64,000 bases of DNA from Secundilactobacillus hailunensis (GTDB taxonomy: Bacteria > Bacillota > Bacilli > Lactobacillales > Lactobacillaceae), in assembly GCF_005405185.1 (NCBI RefSeq), contig NZ_BJDO01000009.1, forward strand, positions 1-64,000, read 5' to 3'. A program made the translations under genes and the position numbers. Positions 8,110-18,854 of this stretch are shown here, one piece after another (the stretch's first letter is position 1; every line of letters begins with the position of its first letter). The notes under the pieces are model-generated. The model was not told where the DNA came from. It made no database searches and worked only from the letters and a program-made list of their open reading frames with translations.

Positions 8110-10440
8110 TTGGCACAAAAACGAAAGACCGCACGCCGTCGAACCACTAAGTCGACTAACCGGCGTAAAAAGGGACGTCAAAAAAACGTTTCTTATACCG
8201 CCAATGCAGTGGGCCTGATCCTGTTAACTTTGTGCCTTTTGGCGTTTTTTAAGGCGGGATTTATTGGTGAGTTAGTGGCCAATTTAATTCGCTTTGCCGT
8301 TGGGGATACCTACCCGCTGATCAGTTTAGTTGGGGTAGCAGTCGGACTGGCATTATTAATCACGGGACGGCTGCCCAAAATTTCTGGGCGCTGGCTTTGG
8401 AGCCTGGGGTTGATGTACCTCGGTATTTTGCTGTGGCTGCAGGTGGATCTATTCTTGTCCGAAGACCAGCATACTGTTTTTTTGAGCTATACCTGGCAAT
8501 TGCTGGGGAGTGATCTGGCCAACAGCAGTGTTAATACGGCAGTCGGTGGGGGAACCATCGGGGCGGTGCTGCTGACGGTCACCCATTTTCTCGTGGCGTT
8601 TGGCGGTGCTAAGGTCATTGCCGTTTTGCTGATACTGGCTGGGGTGATGGTTGCGTTTAACGTTTCCGGCGCTCAGCTCCTAACCTGGATTCAAGCCGCT
8701 AGTCACTGGCTGGGGCATGGTTTAACCTTGATGGGTCATTCATTGACCGGTGCAGTGGCTAAGCTTAAACAAACGCAATTAAAGTCAGCTAAACAGCCGA
8801 CACGGTCAAAACCGGTTAAGCAAACGGTAACCACTGAGAAAGACTTGCCAATCCCAGTAGCTGAGCGGAAGGCCAGTGTTGAACCACCGGCAGAAAAGCC
8901 GGCCATTCCCATTAGTGTGGCAACCCGCAAAAATGAACCGGAACAGCCGTCTGCAACGGACTCTGAGACGCAGACTGAAGATCCTGCGTCCACAATGATT
9001 GCTGCTGTGGGGGATGATCCCAATTATCAGTTGCCGGGAACGGACCTGTTAACGCCGATCCCACAAAAAGATCAGCAAGACGACTACAAAACGATTGAAA
9101 AAAACACTAAAATTCTGAAAAAAACGTTGGATAGCTTTGGGGTCGATGCTGAAATTAAACACGTTAATCTAGGCCCTTCCGTAACCGAGTATGAGCTGCA
9201 CCCAGCCATTGGCGTGAAAGTGTCACGCATCGTTAATCTGGCGGATGATCTAGCCCTTGCGCTTGCTGCTAAGGAAATTAGAATTGAGGCACCGATTCCT
9301 GGAAAATCATTAATTGGAATCGAAGTCCCCAATAAAGAAATTTCGACGGTTTCATTTCGTGATGTCAGCGAGGCGGTCACACACGGCCCCGCTCATTTAC
9401 TGGAAGTGCCGTTGGGCCGGGATGTGACCGGTAAAGTCATCAACATGGATCTCACCAAAATGCCGCACCTGCTCATTGCCGGGTCAACTGGTAGTGGGAA
9501 ATCGGTGGCAATCAATGGCATCATCACGAGTATCCTGATGAACGCTAGGCCCAGTCAGGTCAAGTTGATGCTGATCGATCCTAAAAAGGTCGAATTAAGC
9601 GTCTATAATGGCATTCCCCACTTACTGACACCAGTGGTCTCAGACCCGAAGAAAGCGGCTAAGGCCCTGCATAAAGTGGTTCATGAAATGGAGCAGCGTT
9701 ATGATTTGTTTGCTAAGGCTGGTCAACGGAAGATATCGGGGTACAACCAGTTTATTAAGACTCAAAATCAAACGGCAGATAAGCCGTTACCAACGTTACC
9801 ATACATCGTGGTGATCGTTGATGAATTGGCCGACTTGATGATGACCGTTTCCAATGAAGTCGAGGACGCCATTATTCGGCTGGCTCAAATGGGCCGGGCG
9901 GCTGGTATTCATATGATTCTGGCCACTCAACGGCCTTCGGTAGATGTTATTACTGGGTTAATTAAAGCTAACGTGCCTTCTAGAATGGCCTTCGCTGTTT
10001 CCAGTGGGGTTGATTCACGAACTATCCTGGATTCAAACGGGGCTGAGAAACTGTTAGGCCGTGGCGATATGCTTTATATGCCAGTTGACCAAAACTCACC
10101 GACACGGATTCAGGGGGCCTATATTCCGGATCAGGATGTCCAGCATGTCACGGATTTCATTCGCAACCAGCAGACCGCCGAGTATGATGAGGCGATGATG
10201 GTGAGTGACGAAGAAATCTCGGAGGATGAGGCGCATTCGGATGACGATTTATTTGATGATGCCCTGCAGTTCGTGGTTGATCAGCAAAAGGCCAGTACCT
10301 CGCTGCTGCAACGCCATTTCCGGATTGGCTACAACCGCGCAGCTAGATTGATCGATGATCTGGAACAAGGTGGTTTTATTGGTCCGCAAGACGGCAGCAA
10401 ACCACGCAAGGTGTACAAACAAAAAGACTCGGATGCTTAA
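8110..10440 (+). CDS. ftsK: DNA translocase FtsK/SpoIIIE
   Basis: Septal DNA pump of 776 aa that moves chromosome ends through the closing septum. A basic N-terminus leads into four predicted membrane spans (about residues 25-190). A Lys/Pro/Glu-rich linker follows to about 300, then the RecA-like motor with Walker A GSTGSGKS at 458-465 and Walker [12 protein letters not shown]. The C-terminal winged-helix gamma domain (from about residue 715, [18 protein letters not shown]) reads polarity sequences on DNA. The start is TTG at 8110 with AGGGGTGA 6 nt upstream. The GTG at 8101 is part of that site. The linker is short compared with E. coli FtsK, as in SpoIIIE/SftA relatives. Confidence 0.94.
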   Translation: MAQKRKTARRRTTKSTNRRKKGRQKNVSYTANAVGLILLTLCLLAFFKAGFIGELVANLIRFAVGDTYPLISLVGVAVGLALLITGRLPKISGRWLWSLGLMYLGILLWLQVDLFLSEDQHTVFLSYTWQLLGSDLANSSVNTAVGGGTIGAVLLTVTHFLVAFGGAKVIAVLLILAGVMVAFNVSGAQLLTWIQAASHWLGHGLTLMGHSLTGAVAKLKQTQLKSAKQPTRSKPVKQTVTTEKDLPIPVAERKASVEPPAEKPAIPISVATRKNEPEQPSATDSETQTEDPASTMIAAVGDDPNYQLPGTDLLTPIPQKDQQDDYKTIEKNTKILKKTLDSFGVDAEIKHVNLGPSVTEYELHPAIGVKVSRIVNLADDLALALAAKEIRIEAPIPGKSLIGIEVPNKEISTVSFRDVSEAVTHGPAHLLEVPLGRDVTGKVINMDLTKMPHLLIAGSTGSGKSVAINGIITSILMNARPSQVKLMLIDPKKVELSVYNGIPHLLTPVVSDPKKAAKALHKVVHEMEQRYDLFAKAGQRKISGYNQFIKTQNQTADKPLPTLPYIVVIVDELADLMMTVSNEVEDAIIRLAQMGRAAGIHMILATQRPSVDVITGLIKANVPSRMAFAVSSGVDSRTILDSNGAEKLLGRGDMLYMPVDQNSPTRIQGAYIPDQDVQHVTDFIRNQQTAEYDEAMMVSDEEISEDEAHSDDDLFDDALQFVVDQQKASTSLLQRHFRIGYNRAARLIDDLEQGGFIGPQDGSKPRKVYKQKDSDA

Positions 10441-10462
10441 TTAGGTTGTTAAAAAGATTAAA

Positions 10463-10506
10463 AAAGCTTCTGAAGGCGCCATTGACAGACGTCCTTCAGA
10501 AGCTTT
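10463..10506. terminator. Bidirectional terminator between ftsK and the DUF4044 gene
   Basis: AAAGCTTCTGAAGG (10463-10476) pairs perfectly with CCTTCAGAAGCTTT (10493-10506), with A-rich and T-rich flanks. It serves the convergent ftsK and DUF4044 genes. Confidence 0.9.
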
Positions 10507-10540
10507 AATTTTTAAAATGGGGCACAGCCCCACCATTAGT

Positions 10541-10663
10541 TTAGCCGAACACACCAATTGCTTGGAGGGCACTGGCAACTAATGAGCCTAAAGTTGCAAT
10601 AATCATGATCCAGACTAGGACCATTGTGATTTTTTGAAAGGTTGATTTTTGTTTTTTCTGCAT
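10541..10663 (-). CDS. Small DUF4044-family membrane protein
   Basis: Forty residues: a Lys/Gln-rich start (MQKKQKSTFQKITM), then one hydrophobic segment (about residues 13-37, VLVWIMIIATLGSLVASAL). It matches my knowledge of the DUF4044 family, tiny single-span proteins of lactic acid bacteria with unknown function. ATG is preceded by AAAGTGGTG. It stands alone on the minus strand between ftsK and the DUF3397 gene. Confidence 0.75.
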   Translation of the reverse strand: MQKKQKSTFQKITMVLVWIMIIATLGSLVASALQAIGVFG

Positions 10664-10828
10664 ATTCGCACCACTTTTCATCTGTTTACTTCAAATAGTT
10701 TAACGTGGTCAATAAAGAATTGCAATGAGAATGGAAATTTTCTTGATTTTAAAGGGAAGATTGCGGTAAAATTTCCCTTGTGCGTTAACGATGGTAACCA
10801 TGGCAAATAAGCGAAGGGACGGACTATA

Positions 10829-11176
10829 GTGGGACCAATGATCATGCAAATTATTATCTTGATAGCAGTCCTGTTTATTTTACGGGTATTTAGAAACCTC
10901 ATCCCCAAAGCGCAACGACCAAGATTGCGTCCAATCGACTGCTTGCCGCTGCTTAGTCTTTGGTTTATTTGGCAGCTGTCCCATACCTGGGCTGACCCTT
11001 GGTTTGCTGCGATCGTATTCATCTGGATGGTGATCTCAATTATCCTGACGTTATGGTGGGGATTTTCCAAAGGTGAACTGCTTTGGAATAAATTTCTGCT
11101 TTTTTACTGGCGAATGACCGATATTTTATTACTTTTAGCTTATCTAGTGACACTTATTCGGGTCTTAATCAGATAA
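10829..11176 (+). CDS. DUF3397 membrane protein
   Basis: Integral membrane protein of 115 aa with about four hydrophobic spans (residues 5-20, 38-52, 60-80, 97-114). It matches the DUF3397 family that commonly sits just before mraZ in lactobacilli. Function is unknown, and its conserved place beside the dcw cluster hints at the cell envelope. The start is GTG at 10829 with GAAGGGA 9 nt upstream. An ATG at 10838 is the alternative. A perfect terminator follows, so it is not cotranscribed with mraZ by default. Confidence 0.75.
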   Translation: MGPMIMQIIILIAVLFILRVFRNLIPKAQRPRLRPIDCLPLLSLWFIWQLSHTWADPWFAAIVFIWMVISIILTLWWGFSKGELLWNKFLLFYWRMTDILLLLAYLVTLIRVLIR

Positions 11177-11215
11177 TTATTTATGTGAAGCATTACACAC
11201 TATCCCAAACTTTCC

Positions 11216-11248
11216 CCGTTCAAACATGGTTTGAACGGTTTTTTTTTA
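11216..11248 (+). terminator. Terminator after the DUF3397 gene
   Basis: CCGTTCAAAC (11216-11225) and GTTTGAACGG (11229-11238) form a perfect 10-bp stem with a 3-nt loop, followed by a long T-run. Confidence 0.93.
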
Positions 11249-11277
11249 ATTTTTTTTAATTTGTGTCATTAATGTTT

Positions 11278-11326
11278 GGGGAGTTGTGGTAGAAAGTGGG
11301 GAGCTGTGGTAAACTTTAGTTAAAAT
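11278..11326 (+). promoter_or_regulatory. MraZ operator repeats and dcw promoter
   Basis: Two direct repeats, GGGGAGTTGTGGTA (11278-11291) and GGGGAGCTGTGGTA (11298-11311), are spaced 20 bp apart. They lie just before a -10 TAAAAT (11321-11326). MraZ is known to bind GTGGG-type direct repeats in its own promoter. The repeats cover the expected -35 area, which otherwise has no good TTGACA match. This predicts autoregulation of the cluster. Confidence 0.82.
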
Positions 11327-11349
11327 AGCTGTATTAGGGGGTGAATCGA

Positions 11350-11781
11350 ATGTTCATGGGTGAATTTGAGCATTCGATTGACACTAAGGGACGGCTAATT
11401 ATTCCAGCCAAATTTCGTGATCAGTTAGGTAAAGAATTCGTCATCACTCGGGGTATGGACGGCTGCCTGTTTGGCTATCCAATGTCCCAATGGGCGGTTG
11501 TGCAAAAGCGTTTAAGTGCATTGCCATTGAACAAGCGTGATGCGCGGGCTTTTGTGCGGTTCTTTTACTCGGCAGCGACGACGTGTTCACTTGATAAGCA
11601 GGGGCGGGTAAACCTGCCCCAAGCGTTGATTAAACATGCTGAACTGGAAAAACAATGTGTCATTGTTGGCGTTTCAGACCGCTTTGAAATTTGGAGCCAA
11701 AAGCGCTGGCAGGCCTTTGCTGAAAAAGCGGAGGATAATTTTGATGATATTGCTGAAAATTTAATTGATTTTGATCTGTAA
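11350..11781 (+). CDS. mraZ: Transcriptional regulator MraZ
   Basis: DNA-binding protein of 143 aa with two AbrB-like half-domains in tandem. The pattern [13 protein letters not shown] (near residue 12) is echoed by [13 protein letters not shown] (near residue 83). It forms rings that bind tandem repeats and regulates the dcw operon. ATG at 11350 gives [11 protein letters not shown], the family's usual start, with AGGGGGTGA before it. First gene of the division cluster. Confidence 0.95.
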   Translation: MFMGEFEHSIDTKGRLIIPAKFRDQLGKEFVITRGMDGCLFGYPMSQWAVVQKRLSALPLNKRDARAFVRFFYSAATTCSLDKQGRVNLPQALIKHAELEKQCVIVGVSDRFEIWSQKRWQAFAEKAEDNFDDIAENLIDFDL

Positions 11782-11808
11782 TTTGAGCATTAGACAAGGA
11801 GAAGAACT

Positions 11809-12750
11809 ATGGCAGAGTTTCATCACCGCACAGTATTATTAAATGAGGCCGTCCGTGAACTCAACGTTCATCCAGACGGTACATATGTTGACTGTACGCT
11901 TGGTGGCGGCGGTCATACGCATAAAATCCTGACGGAACTGACGACCGGTCACTTGTATTCGTTTGATCAAGATGAAACCGCGATTGACTATAATCAAGAA
12001 CAGTTAGCAACTGAGATTTCGGCTAAGCGATTGACCTTGATTCACGCAAACTTTAGGGATTTAAAACAATCACTGGTAGATCAGCAAGTCGATCACGTTG
12101 ATGGTATCTTGTATGATTTGGGAGTTTCGTCCCCGCAGTTCGACGATGCCGACCGGGGGTTCAGTTACCGGTATGACGCACCGTTAGATATGCGTATGGA
12201 TCAAAGCGCACCATTGACTGCACAAACCGTGGTCAATCAATGGTCTTACCAGGAACTGGTCCGCATCTTTTACCGGTATGGCGAAGAAAAGTTTGCCAAG
12301 TCAATTGCTCGGCGGATTGAAGCTGCCCGTGAAAAGAAGCCCATTGAAACAACTGGTGAGCTGGTTGAGCTGATCAAAGAGGCAATTCCGGCAGCCGCCC
12401 GGCGACATGGCGGTCACCCGGCGAAGAAGGTTTTTCAGGCCATTCGAATTGCGGTCAACGATGAACTTTCAGCACTTGAAACATCTTTGGAACAAGCATT
12501 GACGTTACTGAATCCGGGGGGTCGGATTTGCGTCATTACGTTCCAGTCTTTGGAGGATCGTCTAGTTAAAACTATGTTTAAGGAAAAGAGCAGTTTACCT
12601 GACTTGCCAGCTGGGTTACCAGTGATTCCGGATAACATGCAGCCCGATTTTAAACTGATCACGCGCAAGCCCATTATACCTAACGAGGAAGAGTTAGTTG
12701 AAAATCATCGTGCGCATAGTGCTAAGTTACGCGTAATCGAACAAAAATGA
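11809..12750 (+). CDS. rsmH: 16S rRNA (cytosine1402-N4)-methyltransferase
   Basis: SAM-dependent methyltransferase (RsmH/MraW, 313 aa) acting on C1402 in the decoding centre of 16S rRNA. The SAM site [16 protein letters not shown] is at about residues 26-41. [21 protein letters not shown] and [13 protein letters not shown] are the other conserved blocks. ATG follows AAGGAGAAG. It is 27 bp after mraZ in the same operon. Confidence 0.96.
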   Translation: MAEFHHRTVLLNEAVRELNVHPDGTYVDCTLGGGGHTHKILTELTTGHLYSFDQDETAIDYNQEQLATEISAKRLTLIHANFRDLKQSLVDQQVDHVDGILYDLGVSSPQFDDADRGFSYRYDAPLDMRMDQSAPLTAQTVVNQWSYQELVRIFYRYGEEKFAKSIARRIEAAREKKPIETTGELVELIKEAIPAAARRHGGHPAKKVFQAIRIAVNDELSALETSLEQALTLLNPGGRICVITFQSLEDRLVKTMFKEKSSLPDLPAGLPVIPDNMQPDFKLITRKPIIPNEEELVENHRAHSAKLRVIEQK

Positions 12751-12795
12751 CGAAATTATAATTTAATATTTTAAGGGATAGGATGATGATCAAGT

Positions 12796-13176
12796 ATGGC
12801 TCAAAATAACTTAGCAACTCAATATCAACCGCAAACACTGCCTAAACAGCCTCAAGTTCCATTACATAGATCTTCAAAACAGGCTGTCAGTGTTCCGAAG
12901 AAGCTGCCAGTTTCCAGATTTGAAAAGTGTTTACTCACAGTGGGGGGCGTACTGATAATTGGTATGATGCTGTGGCTGGTCAGCACTAAAATCGGGGTCT
13001 CAACGGCGCAACAGCATCTGCAGGATGTGGATACGCGGATCGCGAGTCTTGAAAACAAAAATACGAATGATCGGCAGACCATTAATGAATTGCTGAACCG
13101 CTCCAGATTGGAAAAAGTTGCTAAAGCAAACGGCATGACACTTTCGAATAGTAAAGTAAGGAATGTGAATAAATGA
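12796..13176 (+). CDS. ftsL: Cell division protein FtsL
   Basis: Small bitopic divisome protein of 126 aa. It has a cytoplasmic Gln/Pro/Lys-rich N-terminus, one membrane span (about residues 45-64, LTVGGVLIIGMMLWLV) and an extracellular coiled coil (about 70-112). In known divisomes it complexes with DivIB/FtsQ and DivIC/FtsB and activates FtsW/PBP2B. Identification rests on size, topology and place between rsmH and the PBP gene, since the family is poorly conserved. Its end overlaps the next start (ATGA). Confidence 0.88.
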   Translation: MAQNNLATQYQPQTLPKQPQVPLHRSSKQAVSVPKKLPVSRFEKCLLTVGGVLIIGMMLWLVSTKIGVSTAQQHLQDVDTRIASLENKNTNDRQTINELLNRSRLEKVAKANGMTLSNSKVRNVNK

Positions 13177-15320
13177 AACAATCACCTAAACGAACGGTGA
13201 CTAGCAAACAAGTGCGACGCAATCAGCGGGTTTTTGGACGAACCCTACTGGTGATTTTCACCTTCGCACTGGTGCTATTCATTGGTCGTTTTTCTTATAT
13301 CGCCATTGGTAAAAATGTCGAACACGTGAATTTAAGTACTCAAGCTAAAAAATTGTATACCGCTAATCATACGCTAAAAGCGCAACGGGGAACGATCTAT
13401 GACGCTTCCAGTCAGCCGATTGCCGAAGATACCAGTACTTATTCACTGTACGCGGTTTTAGATAAAAATCAGCGAACCATTGCCGGCAAGCCGATGTATG
13501 TGACAAATAAAGCTAGGGCTGCTCGGGTGCTCTCAAAGTATTTGCCAATTAGTGATCAAAAAGCGTTAGCGTATCTGACACCCAGTAATAAAAAGGCCTT
13601 TCAGGTTGAATTCGGTGCTGCGGGGCAGAATATTTCATTAACAACTAAGGAAAAAATTGATCAAGCCCATATCCACGGCCTGACGTTTGTGCAACGGCAA
13701 GCACGACTATATCCTAACGGGGTGTTTGCTTCTCACCTGATTGGTAACGTCACCGCTACGGCTAAGGGACAATTAGTCGGTACGATGGGAATCGAAGGTG
13801 CCGATAATGACTTATTAAAGGGTGTTGATGGCTTTAAGAAAGTCAGCCAGGATAACAATGGTTACCAGATTCCGGGTTCAAATCAAAAAGCCCGTAAGCC
13901 GCGTAACGGAGATAATGTGTATACGACGCTTGATAGTCGCCTGCAGACATTACTGGAAACTCAAATGTCCGTTTTGCAGGACAAGACGCATTCTAAAACC
14001 TTGAACGCGGTGTTAATGAACGCTAAAACTGGTGCTATTGTGGCGGCTACTCAACGGCCGACCTTTGATCCGCAAACGGGTAAAGGGTTAAATTCAGTCT
14101 GGCGCAACACGTTGATCCAGGATTCCTATGAACCCGGTTCAACCATGAAAGTCTTTACGATGGCAGCTTCTATTGATAGCGGTAATTACAACGGTAATGC
14201 CACTTATCAGTCTGGACGCTATGAAGTTGGCGGCCGGACAGTGCCTGACTGGAATCCGGGTGGCTGGGGTACCATCACCTATAACAAGGGGTTTGCCCTT
14301 TCCAGTAACGTTGCCATGGCTCATTTGGAACAGCAAATGGGCGCCAAGACCTGGAAAAAATATATCAACCGGTTTAAGTTTTTACAACCAACTGGGTTTG
14401 GTCTACCTGGCGAGCAAAGCGGTGGAATCGCCTTTAACCATACGATCGATCAAGCCGATACGGCATTTGGCCAAGGTATTCAGGTGACCGCAATTCAAAT
14501 GATGCAGGGGTTATCTGCTATCGGGAATAATGGTAAAATGTTAAAGCCTTACTTAGTTCGTAAGATTGTCGATCCTAATACTGGTAAAGTTGTTAAATCA
14601 TATGGTAAGAAAGAAGTGGGGCAGCCAATCTCTGCAGCAACTGCCAAGGCAGTTCGTGGACACATGCAAGACGTTGTATATAAGAAATACGGGATCGGTT
14701 CTGACTACAAGATCAAGGGTATTCGAATTGCAGCCAAGACGGGTACTGCACAAGTCAGCAATGGTAAATCAGGTTACTTAAGCGGGGATGATAGTTATCT
14801 CTATTCAGTAGCCGGTATGGCGCCAGCTAAAAATCCTAAGTATATTATGTACATCACCATGAAACAACCGAATCTACCGGGAACCGAGACACCAACTCAG
14901 TTGATGGCGGATGTGTTTAAGCCCGTCATGAAGCGTGCCTTGCAAGAGGACACGTCAACGGCGAACAATCAAGCAGCGGATAAGATGCTGTCATACGTAA
15001 ATCGTTCAACTTCCGGTGCCAAAAACGACCTCACTTCCAGAGGGTATAAGGTCACCGTGATCGGTAACGGCAACCACGTGTTGAAACAATCGCCAATTTC
15101 TGGTCAGGTCATGATGTCACATCAGCGGGTGATTTTAATCACCGGTGGGACACCTAAAATGCCAGTTTTAACCGGTTGGTCATCCAGTGATGTTTTGCGG
15201 TTAGGTCAGATGCTGGGATTGAACGTTAAGACGGATGGTAACGGGTTCGTGACCAAGCAAAGCATTGCCGTTGGTAAACAAGTTAACGAGTCTGACAAAT
15301 TAACAGTGCATTTAAAGTAA
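13173..15320 (+). CDS. pbp2B: Penicillin-binding protein 2B (septal transpeptidase)
   Basis: Class B penicillin-binding protein of 715 aa that cross-links septal peptidoglycan (FtsI equivalent). It has an N-terminal membrane anchor (about residues 22-45) and a PBP dimerisation domain. The transpeptidase domain carries the active site S323-T-M-K326, an SSN motif near 377 and K522-T-G. Two C-terminal PASTA repeats follow (about residues 590-715), as in Gram-positive PBP2B/PBP2x. It overlaps ftsL by four bases (ATGA), indicating translational coupling. Confidence 0.94.
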   Translation: MKQSPKRTVTSKQVRRNQRVFGRTLLVIFTFALVLFIGRFSYIAIGKNVEHVNLSTQAKKLYTANHTLKAQRGTIYDASSQPIAEDTSTYSLYAVLDKNQRTIAGKPMYVTNKARAARVLSKYLPISDQKALAYLTPSNKKAFQVEFGAAGQNISLTTKEKIDQAHIHGLTFVQRQARLYPNGVFASHLIGNVTATAKGQLVGTMGIEGADNDLLKGVDGFKKVSQDNNGYQIPGSNQKARKPRNGDNVYTTLDSRLQTLLETQMSVLQDKTHSKTLNAVLMNAKTGAIVAATQRPTFDPQTGKGLNSVWRNTLIQDSYEPGSTMKVFTMAASIDSGNYNGNATYQSGRYEVGGRTVPDWNPGGWGTITYNKGFALSSNVAMAHLEQQMGAKTWKKYINRFKFLQPTGFGLPGEQSGGIAFNHTIDQADTAFGQGIQVTAIQMMQGLSAIGNNGKMLKPYLVRKIVDPNTGKVVKSYGKKEVGQPISAATAKAVRGHMQDVVYKKYGIGSDYKIKGIRIAAKTGTAQVSNGKSGYLSGDDSYLYSVAGMAPAKNPKYIMYITMKQPNLPGTETPTQLMADVFKPVMKRALQEDTSTANNQAADKMLSYVNRSTSGAKNDLTSRGYKVTVIGNGNHVLKQSPISGQVMMSHQRVILITGGTPKMPVLTGWSSSDVLRLGQMLGLNVKTDGNGFVTKQSIAVGKQVNESDKLTVHLK

Positions 15321-15351
15321 CTCACTTCTGTGGGTATAAGAGGAGAAAGTT

Positions 15352-16311
15352 ATGAGTTCGGTTGTATCGTTTCTAATTAGTTTTATATTTACTGCGGCGT
15401 TTATGCCCGCATTGATCCGTTATTTTCGCGCTAAACATGAAGGTCAAATGATCCGAGAAGAAGGACCATCCTGGCACGAGAAAAAATCGGGGACACCAAC
15501 GATGGGTGGCTTAATGTTTATTTTGGCCATCATTGTCGCAACACTGATTGCTGGTTTAGTGTTTGGCCAGCTTGATCCGGTAGCGTTGATCCTATTATTT
15601 ATCCTGATCCTCTATGGCTTATTGGGGATGTGGGACGACTCGATCAAACTGTTCCGGCGTCAAAACGAAGGGCTGAAAGCCTGGCAAAAATTACTGGGGC
15701 AGATCATTGGTGGAGCTGTGTTCTTCGCGGTTTATTTACACGAAGGCTTGCCACTACTGCTTAAAATTCCCGGTTTTGGTGCCGTTCATTTAGGTTTAGT
15801 CGGCTATTTCATCTTTATTTTATTCTGGCTGGTTGGCTTTTCTAACGCCGTTAATTTAACGGATGGGCTAGATGGCCTGGTTGCTGGTGTCGGGTCGATT
15901 TCATTTATCACGTACGGTATTATCGCGCTTCATCAGCACCAATATGATGTTGCGATGTTTTGCCTTGCCGTGGTCGGTGGTCTGTTGGCCTTCTTGATTT
16001 ACAATCACAAGCCCGCTAAAATCTTTATGGGTGATATGGGCTCATTGGCATTGGGTGGCGCGTTGGCTGCCGTTTCGATCTTAGTTCATCATGAGGTTTC
16101 ACTGTTGTGGATCGGCTTGATCTACGTGATTGAAACTGCCAGCGTGATTTTACAGGTGATTTCATTTAAGACGACCGGTAAACGGATCTTCTTAATGTCA
16201 CCAATTCATCATCATTTTGAAATGAAGGGCTGGAGCGAATGGCGAATTGACATCACGTTCTGGTGCATCAGTGCAGTAACGGCTATTACGGGTATTTGGG
16301 TCATGTGGTAG
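15352..16311 (+). CDS. mraY: Phospho-N-acetylmuramoyl-pentapeptide transferase
   Basis: Integral membrane enzyme (319 aa, about ten spans). It transfers phospho-MurNAc-pentapeptide to undecaprenyl phosphate and gives lipid I. Conserved blocks seen: [10 protein letters not shown], the acidic pair in [29 protein letters not shown] and the histidine-rich MSPIHHHFE near the C-terminus. Start ATG with GAGGAGAAAG upstream, 31 bp after pbp2B. Confidence 0.96.
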   Translation: MSSVVSFLISFIFTAAFMPALIRYFRAKHEGQMIREEGPSWHEKKSGTPTMGGLMFILAIIVATLIAGLVFGQLDPVALILLFILILYGLLGMWDDSIKLFRRQNEGLKAWQKLLGQIIGGAVFFAVYLHEGLPLLLKIPGFGAVHLGLVGYFIFILFWLVGFSNAVNLTDGLDGLVAGVGSISFITYGIIALHQHQYDVAMFCLAVVGGLLAFLIYNHKPAKIFMGDMGSLALGGALAAVSILVHHEVSLLWIGLIYVIETASVILQVISFKTTGKRIFLMSPIHHHFEMKGWSEWRIDITFWCISAVTAITGIWVMW

Positions 16312-16358
16312 TTCTTTTTCATGCAGTAATAAAATACTAATAGGTGGCGGAAAAAGGT

Positions 16359-17741
16359 ATGAAGCGTATCAAGGCATATGAAGGAAAACGAGTTATTGTT
16401 GTTGGGTTAGCTAAAAGTGGTTTAAATGCAGCACGGCTGCTTAAAAAATTAGGTGCTGAAGTCACGGTCAGTGATCAGCAGCCCTTAGAGAAAAATTCAG
16501 AAGCACAGGAATTGCAGACTGAAGGCGGGTACACCGTTTTGACGGGTGAACAGGACCCTTCACAACTGGATGCTGGCTTTGATCTAATGGTTAAAAACCC
16601 CGGTATCCCTTACGATGTACCGCTGATCAAAGCAGCTGTTGATCAGAAGTTACCAATCATCACAGAAATTGAGCTGGCCAGTGAGATTGCCGATGCAGAA
16701 TTGATCGCTGTTACTGGCAGCAACGGTAAAACGACGACTACGACCATGATCACCAAGATGATGAATCAGGAACGGTCGGCCGGTAAGAGTGCCTATGCTG
16801 GCAACATTGGGGTACCGGCTTCTCAAGTGGCCCAAAAACTGACCGATCAAGATACGATGGTGATGGAAGTCTCTAGCTTTATGCTGCTGGGGACGACTCA
16901 ATTTCACCCGCATATTGCTGTGTTAACGAATATTTTTGCGAACCACTTGGATTATCACAAAACTCGTGAAAACTATGTCAGAGCTAAGATGCGCATTACC
17001 CAAAACCAAACGGCTGATGACTATTTCGTGGTCAACTTTGATTCAGAAGAACTGGTTGGCTTGAGCAAACAATCTCGCGCCAAAGTGGTGCCATTTTCAC
17101 GGTTAGCCAAAACTAAAGATGGCGCTTATGAATTGGATGGCACGCTGTATTACAAGGATGAACCCATTATGGCTGCTGAAGACGTTAAAGTCCCTGGTGA
17201 CCATAATATCGAAAATGCCCTGGCAGCAATTGCCGTAGCTAAGATCGAGGGCCGTTCCAGTGAGGCCATCAAACACGTTTTGACGACTTTCAGCGGTGTT
17301 CGTCACCGGACCCAATACGTGCTTACCAGCGAAGGCCGTCAGTTCTATAACGATTCTAAAGCCACTGATATTGAAGCCACTGAAATGGCTTTGAAGGGCT
17401 TTAAAGCACCTGTTGTACTGTTAGCAGGGGGCTTGGACCGTGGCTATACCTTTGAGCGGTTAACACCGTTCTTTAAAAAGCACGTTAAAGCTATTGTTTT
17501 GTTTGGTGAGACGAAGGATCTCTTAGCAGACGCTGCTAAAAAAGCGGGTATTAAGCAAATTAAGTTTGTTGAAAACGCTGAAGCAGGTGTGCCAGTCGCT
17601 TACCAGTACAGTCAGCCTGGCGATATTATTTTACTGTCACCAGCCAACGCGAGCTGGGATCAATACCCGAACTTTGAAGTGCGCGGTGACCGGTATATCA
17701 AAGCGGTTGAAGACTTAACTGGTAAAAAGGAGGAGAACTAA
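16359..17741 (+). CDS. murD: UDP-N-acetylmuramoyl-L-alanine--D-glutamate ligase
   Basis: Cytoplasmic Mur ligase of 460 aa adding D-glutamate to UDP-MurNAc-L-Ala with ATP. An N-terminal Rossmann part ([17 protein letters not shown]) precedes the ATP-binding loop [10 protein letters not shown] and the central domain with [11 protein letters not shown]. In the C-terminal domain FYNDSKATD and [12 protein letters not shown] are conserved. ATG at 16359 was preferred because homologues begin MK-I, with AGGTGGCGG upstream. A GTG at 16344 without a ribosome site would add five residues. Confidence 0.95.
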   Translation: MKRIKAYEGKRVIVVGLAKSGLNAARLLKKLGAEVTVSDQQPLEKNSEAQELQTEGGYTVLTGEQDPSQLDAGFDLMVKNPGIPYDVPLIKAAVDQKLPIITEIELASEIADAELIAVTGSNGKTTTTTMITKMMNQERSAGKSAYAGNIGVPASQVAQKLTDQDTMVMEVSSFMLLGTTQFHPHIAVLTNIFANHLDYHKTRENYVRAKMRITQNQTADDYFVVNFDSEELVGLSKQSRAKVVPFSRLAKTKDGAYELDGTLYYKDEPIMAAEDVKVPGDHNIENALAAIAVAKIEGRSSEAIKHVLTTFSGVRHRTQYVLTSEGRQFYNDSKATDIEATEMALKGFKAPVVLLAGGLDRGYTFERLTPFFKKHVKAIVLFGETKDLLADAAKKAGIKQIKFVENAEAGVPVAYQYSQPGDIILLSPANASWDQYPNFEVRGDRYIKAVEDLTGKKEEN

Positions 17742-18835
17742 TGCGGTTGATGGTTTCTGGCGGCGGTACGGGTGGTCATATTTACCCGGCACTAGCTGTG
17801 ATCAATGAACTTAAGCGACAGGACCCAGACGCAGAAGTACTCTACGTGGGTTCCCACCGGGGAATTGAAAGTACGATCGTACCAGATCTAGGAATTCCTT
17901 TTGAAGCAATGACCATTCAAGGGTTCAAACGGTCCTTATCACTGGAAAACTTAAAGACGGTTTACTTGTTTTTAAAGAGCGTTCACCAGTCTAAGAAACT
18001 GGTCCGGTCGTTCAAACCGGACGTTGTTCTGGGAACCGGTGGCTACGTTTCAGGCGCCGTTTTGTATGCGGCGGCTAAACTGCACGTCCCAACGGTGATT
18101 CACGAACAAAACAGCGTGGTCGGGATGACTAACAAGTTTCTGAGCGGTTACGTAAATAAGATCGCCATTAACTTTGAGGATGCCAGAGCCCAATTTCCGG
18201 CTGACAAAGTGGTCATGACGGGTAACCCCAGAGCGCAGGAAGTCGCCAATATTAAAAGCCACTTTAGTCTATCAGCCTTTAAGTTAAAGGATGATGTACC
18301 AACAATCATGGTCGTCGGCGGTTCTCAAGGGGCGCTAAAGCTTAATCAAGTTATGGTTGAATCATTACCAACGTTGGCTAAGAAGCCTTATCAGGTCGTT
18401 TTTGTGACCGGCCCGAAACGGTATGATGACGTCATGAAACAGGTAACTAAAATTGGTTCTGCTGATAACATTTCGATTCAGTCATACATCAATAATATGC
18501 CGGAAGTACTGCCAAAGCTTGCGGGGGTAGTCGGCCGTTCCGGTGCGACGACCTTAGCTGAATTAACGGCTTTAGGCGTCCCTTCAATCTTGATTCCAAG
18601 TCCGTACGTGACAGCGAACCACCAAACCAAAAACGCGCTGAGTTTAGTCAACGCCAACGCGGCTTTGATGATCAAGGAAGCTGATCTGACCACCCAAACG
18701 CTGGTATCAGCGATGGATGAATTAATGACTGATGACAGCAAACGTGCTGCGATGGCCGCTGCGGCTAAGAAGCTTGGTAAACCTAAGGCAGCTACCGAAA
18801 TGCTGGCGTTGCTAAAAGAGGTTAGCCAGTCGTAA
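17741..18835 (+). CDS. murG: Lipid II synthase MurG (GlcNAc transferase)
   Basis: GT28 glycosyltransferase of 364 aa at the inner face of the membrane. It adds GlcNAc to lipid I to give lipid II. The glycine-rich loops [12 protein letters not shown] (about residues 7-18) and [10 protein letters not shown] (about 193) are visible, along with the donor-binding area [20 protein letters not shown]. The start overlaps the murD stop by one base, and GGAGGAG precedes it. Confidence 0.96.
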   Translation: MRLMVSGGGTGGHIYPALAVINELKRQDPDAEVLYVGSHRGIESTIVPDLGIPFEAMTIQGFKRSLSLENLKTVYLFLKSVHQSKKLVRSFKPDVVLGTGGYVSGAVLYAAAKLHVPTVIHEQNSVVGMTNKFLSGYVNKIAINFEDARAQFPADKVVMTGNPRAQEVANIKSHFSLSAFKLKDDVPTIMVVGGSQGALKLNQVMVESLPTLAKKPYQVVFVTGPKRYDDVMKQVTKIGSADNISIQSYINNMPEVLPKLAGVVGRSGATTLAELTALGVPSILIPSPYVTANHQTKNALSLVNANAALMIKEADLTTQTLVSAMDELMTDDSKRAAMAAAAKKLGKPKAATEMLALLKEVSQS

Positions 18836-18854
18836 TTTAGGAAGTGAGTGCAAG

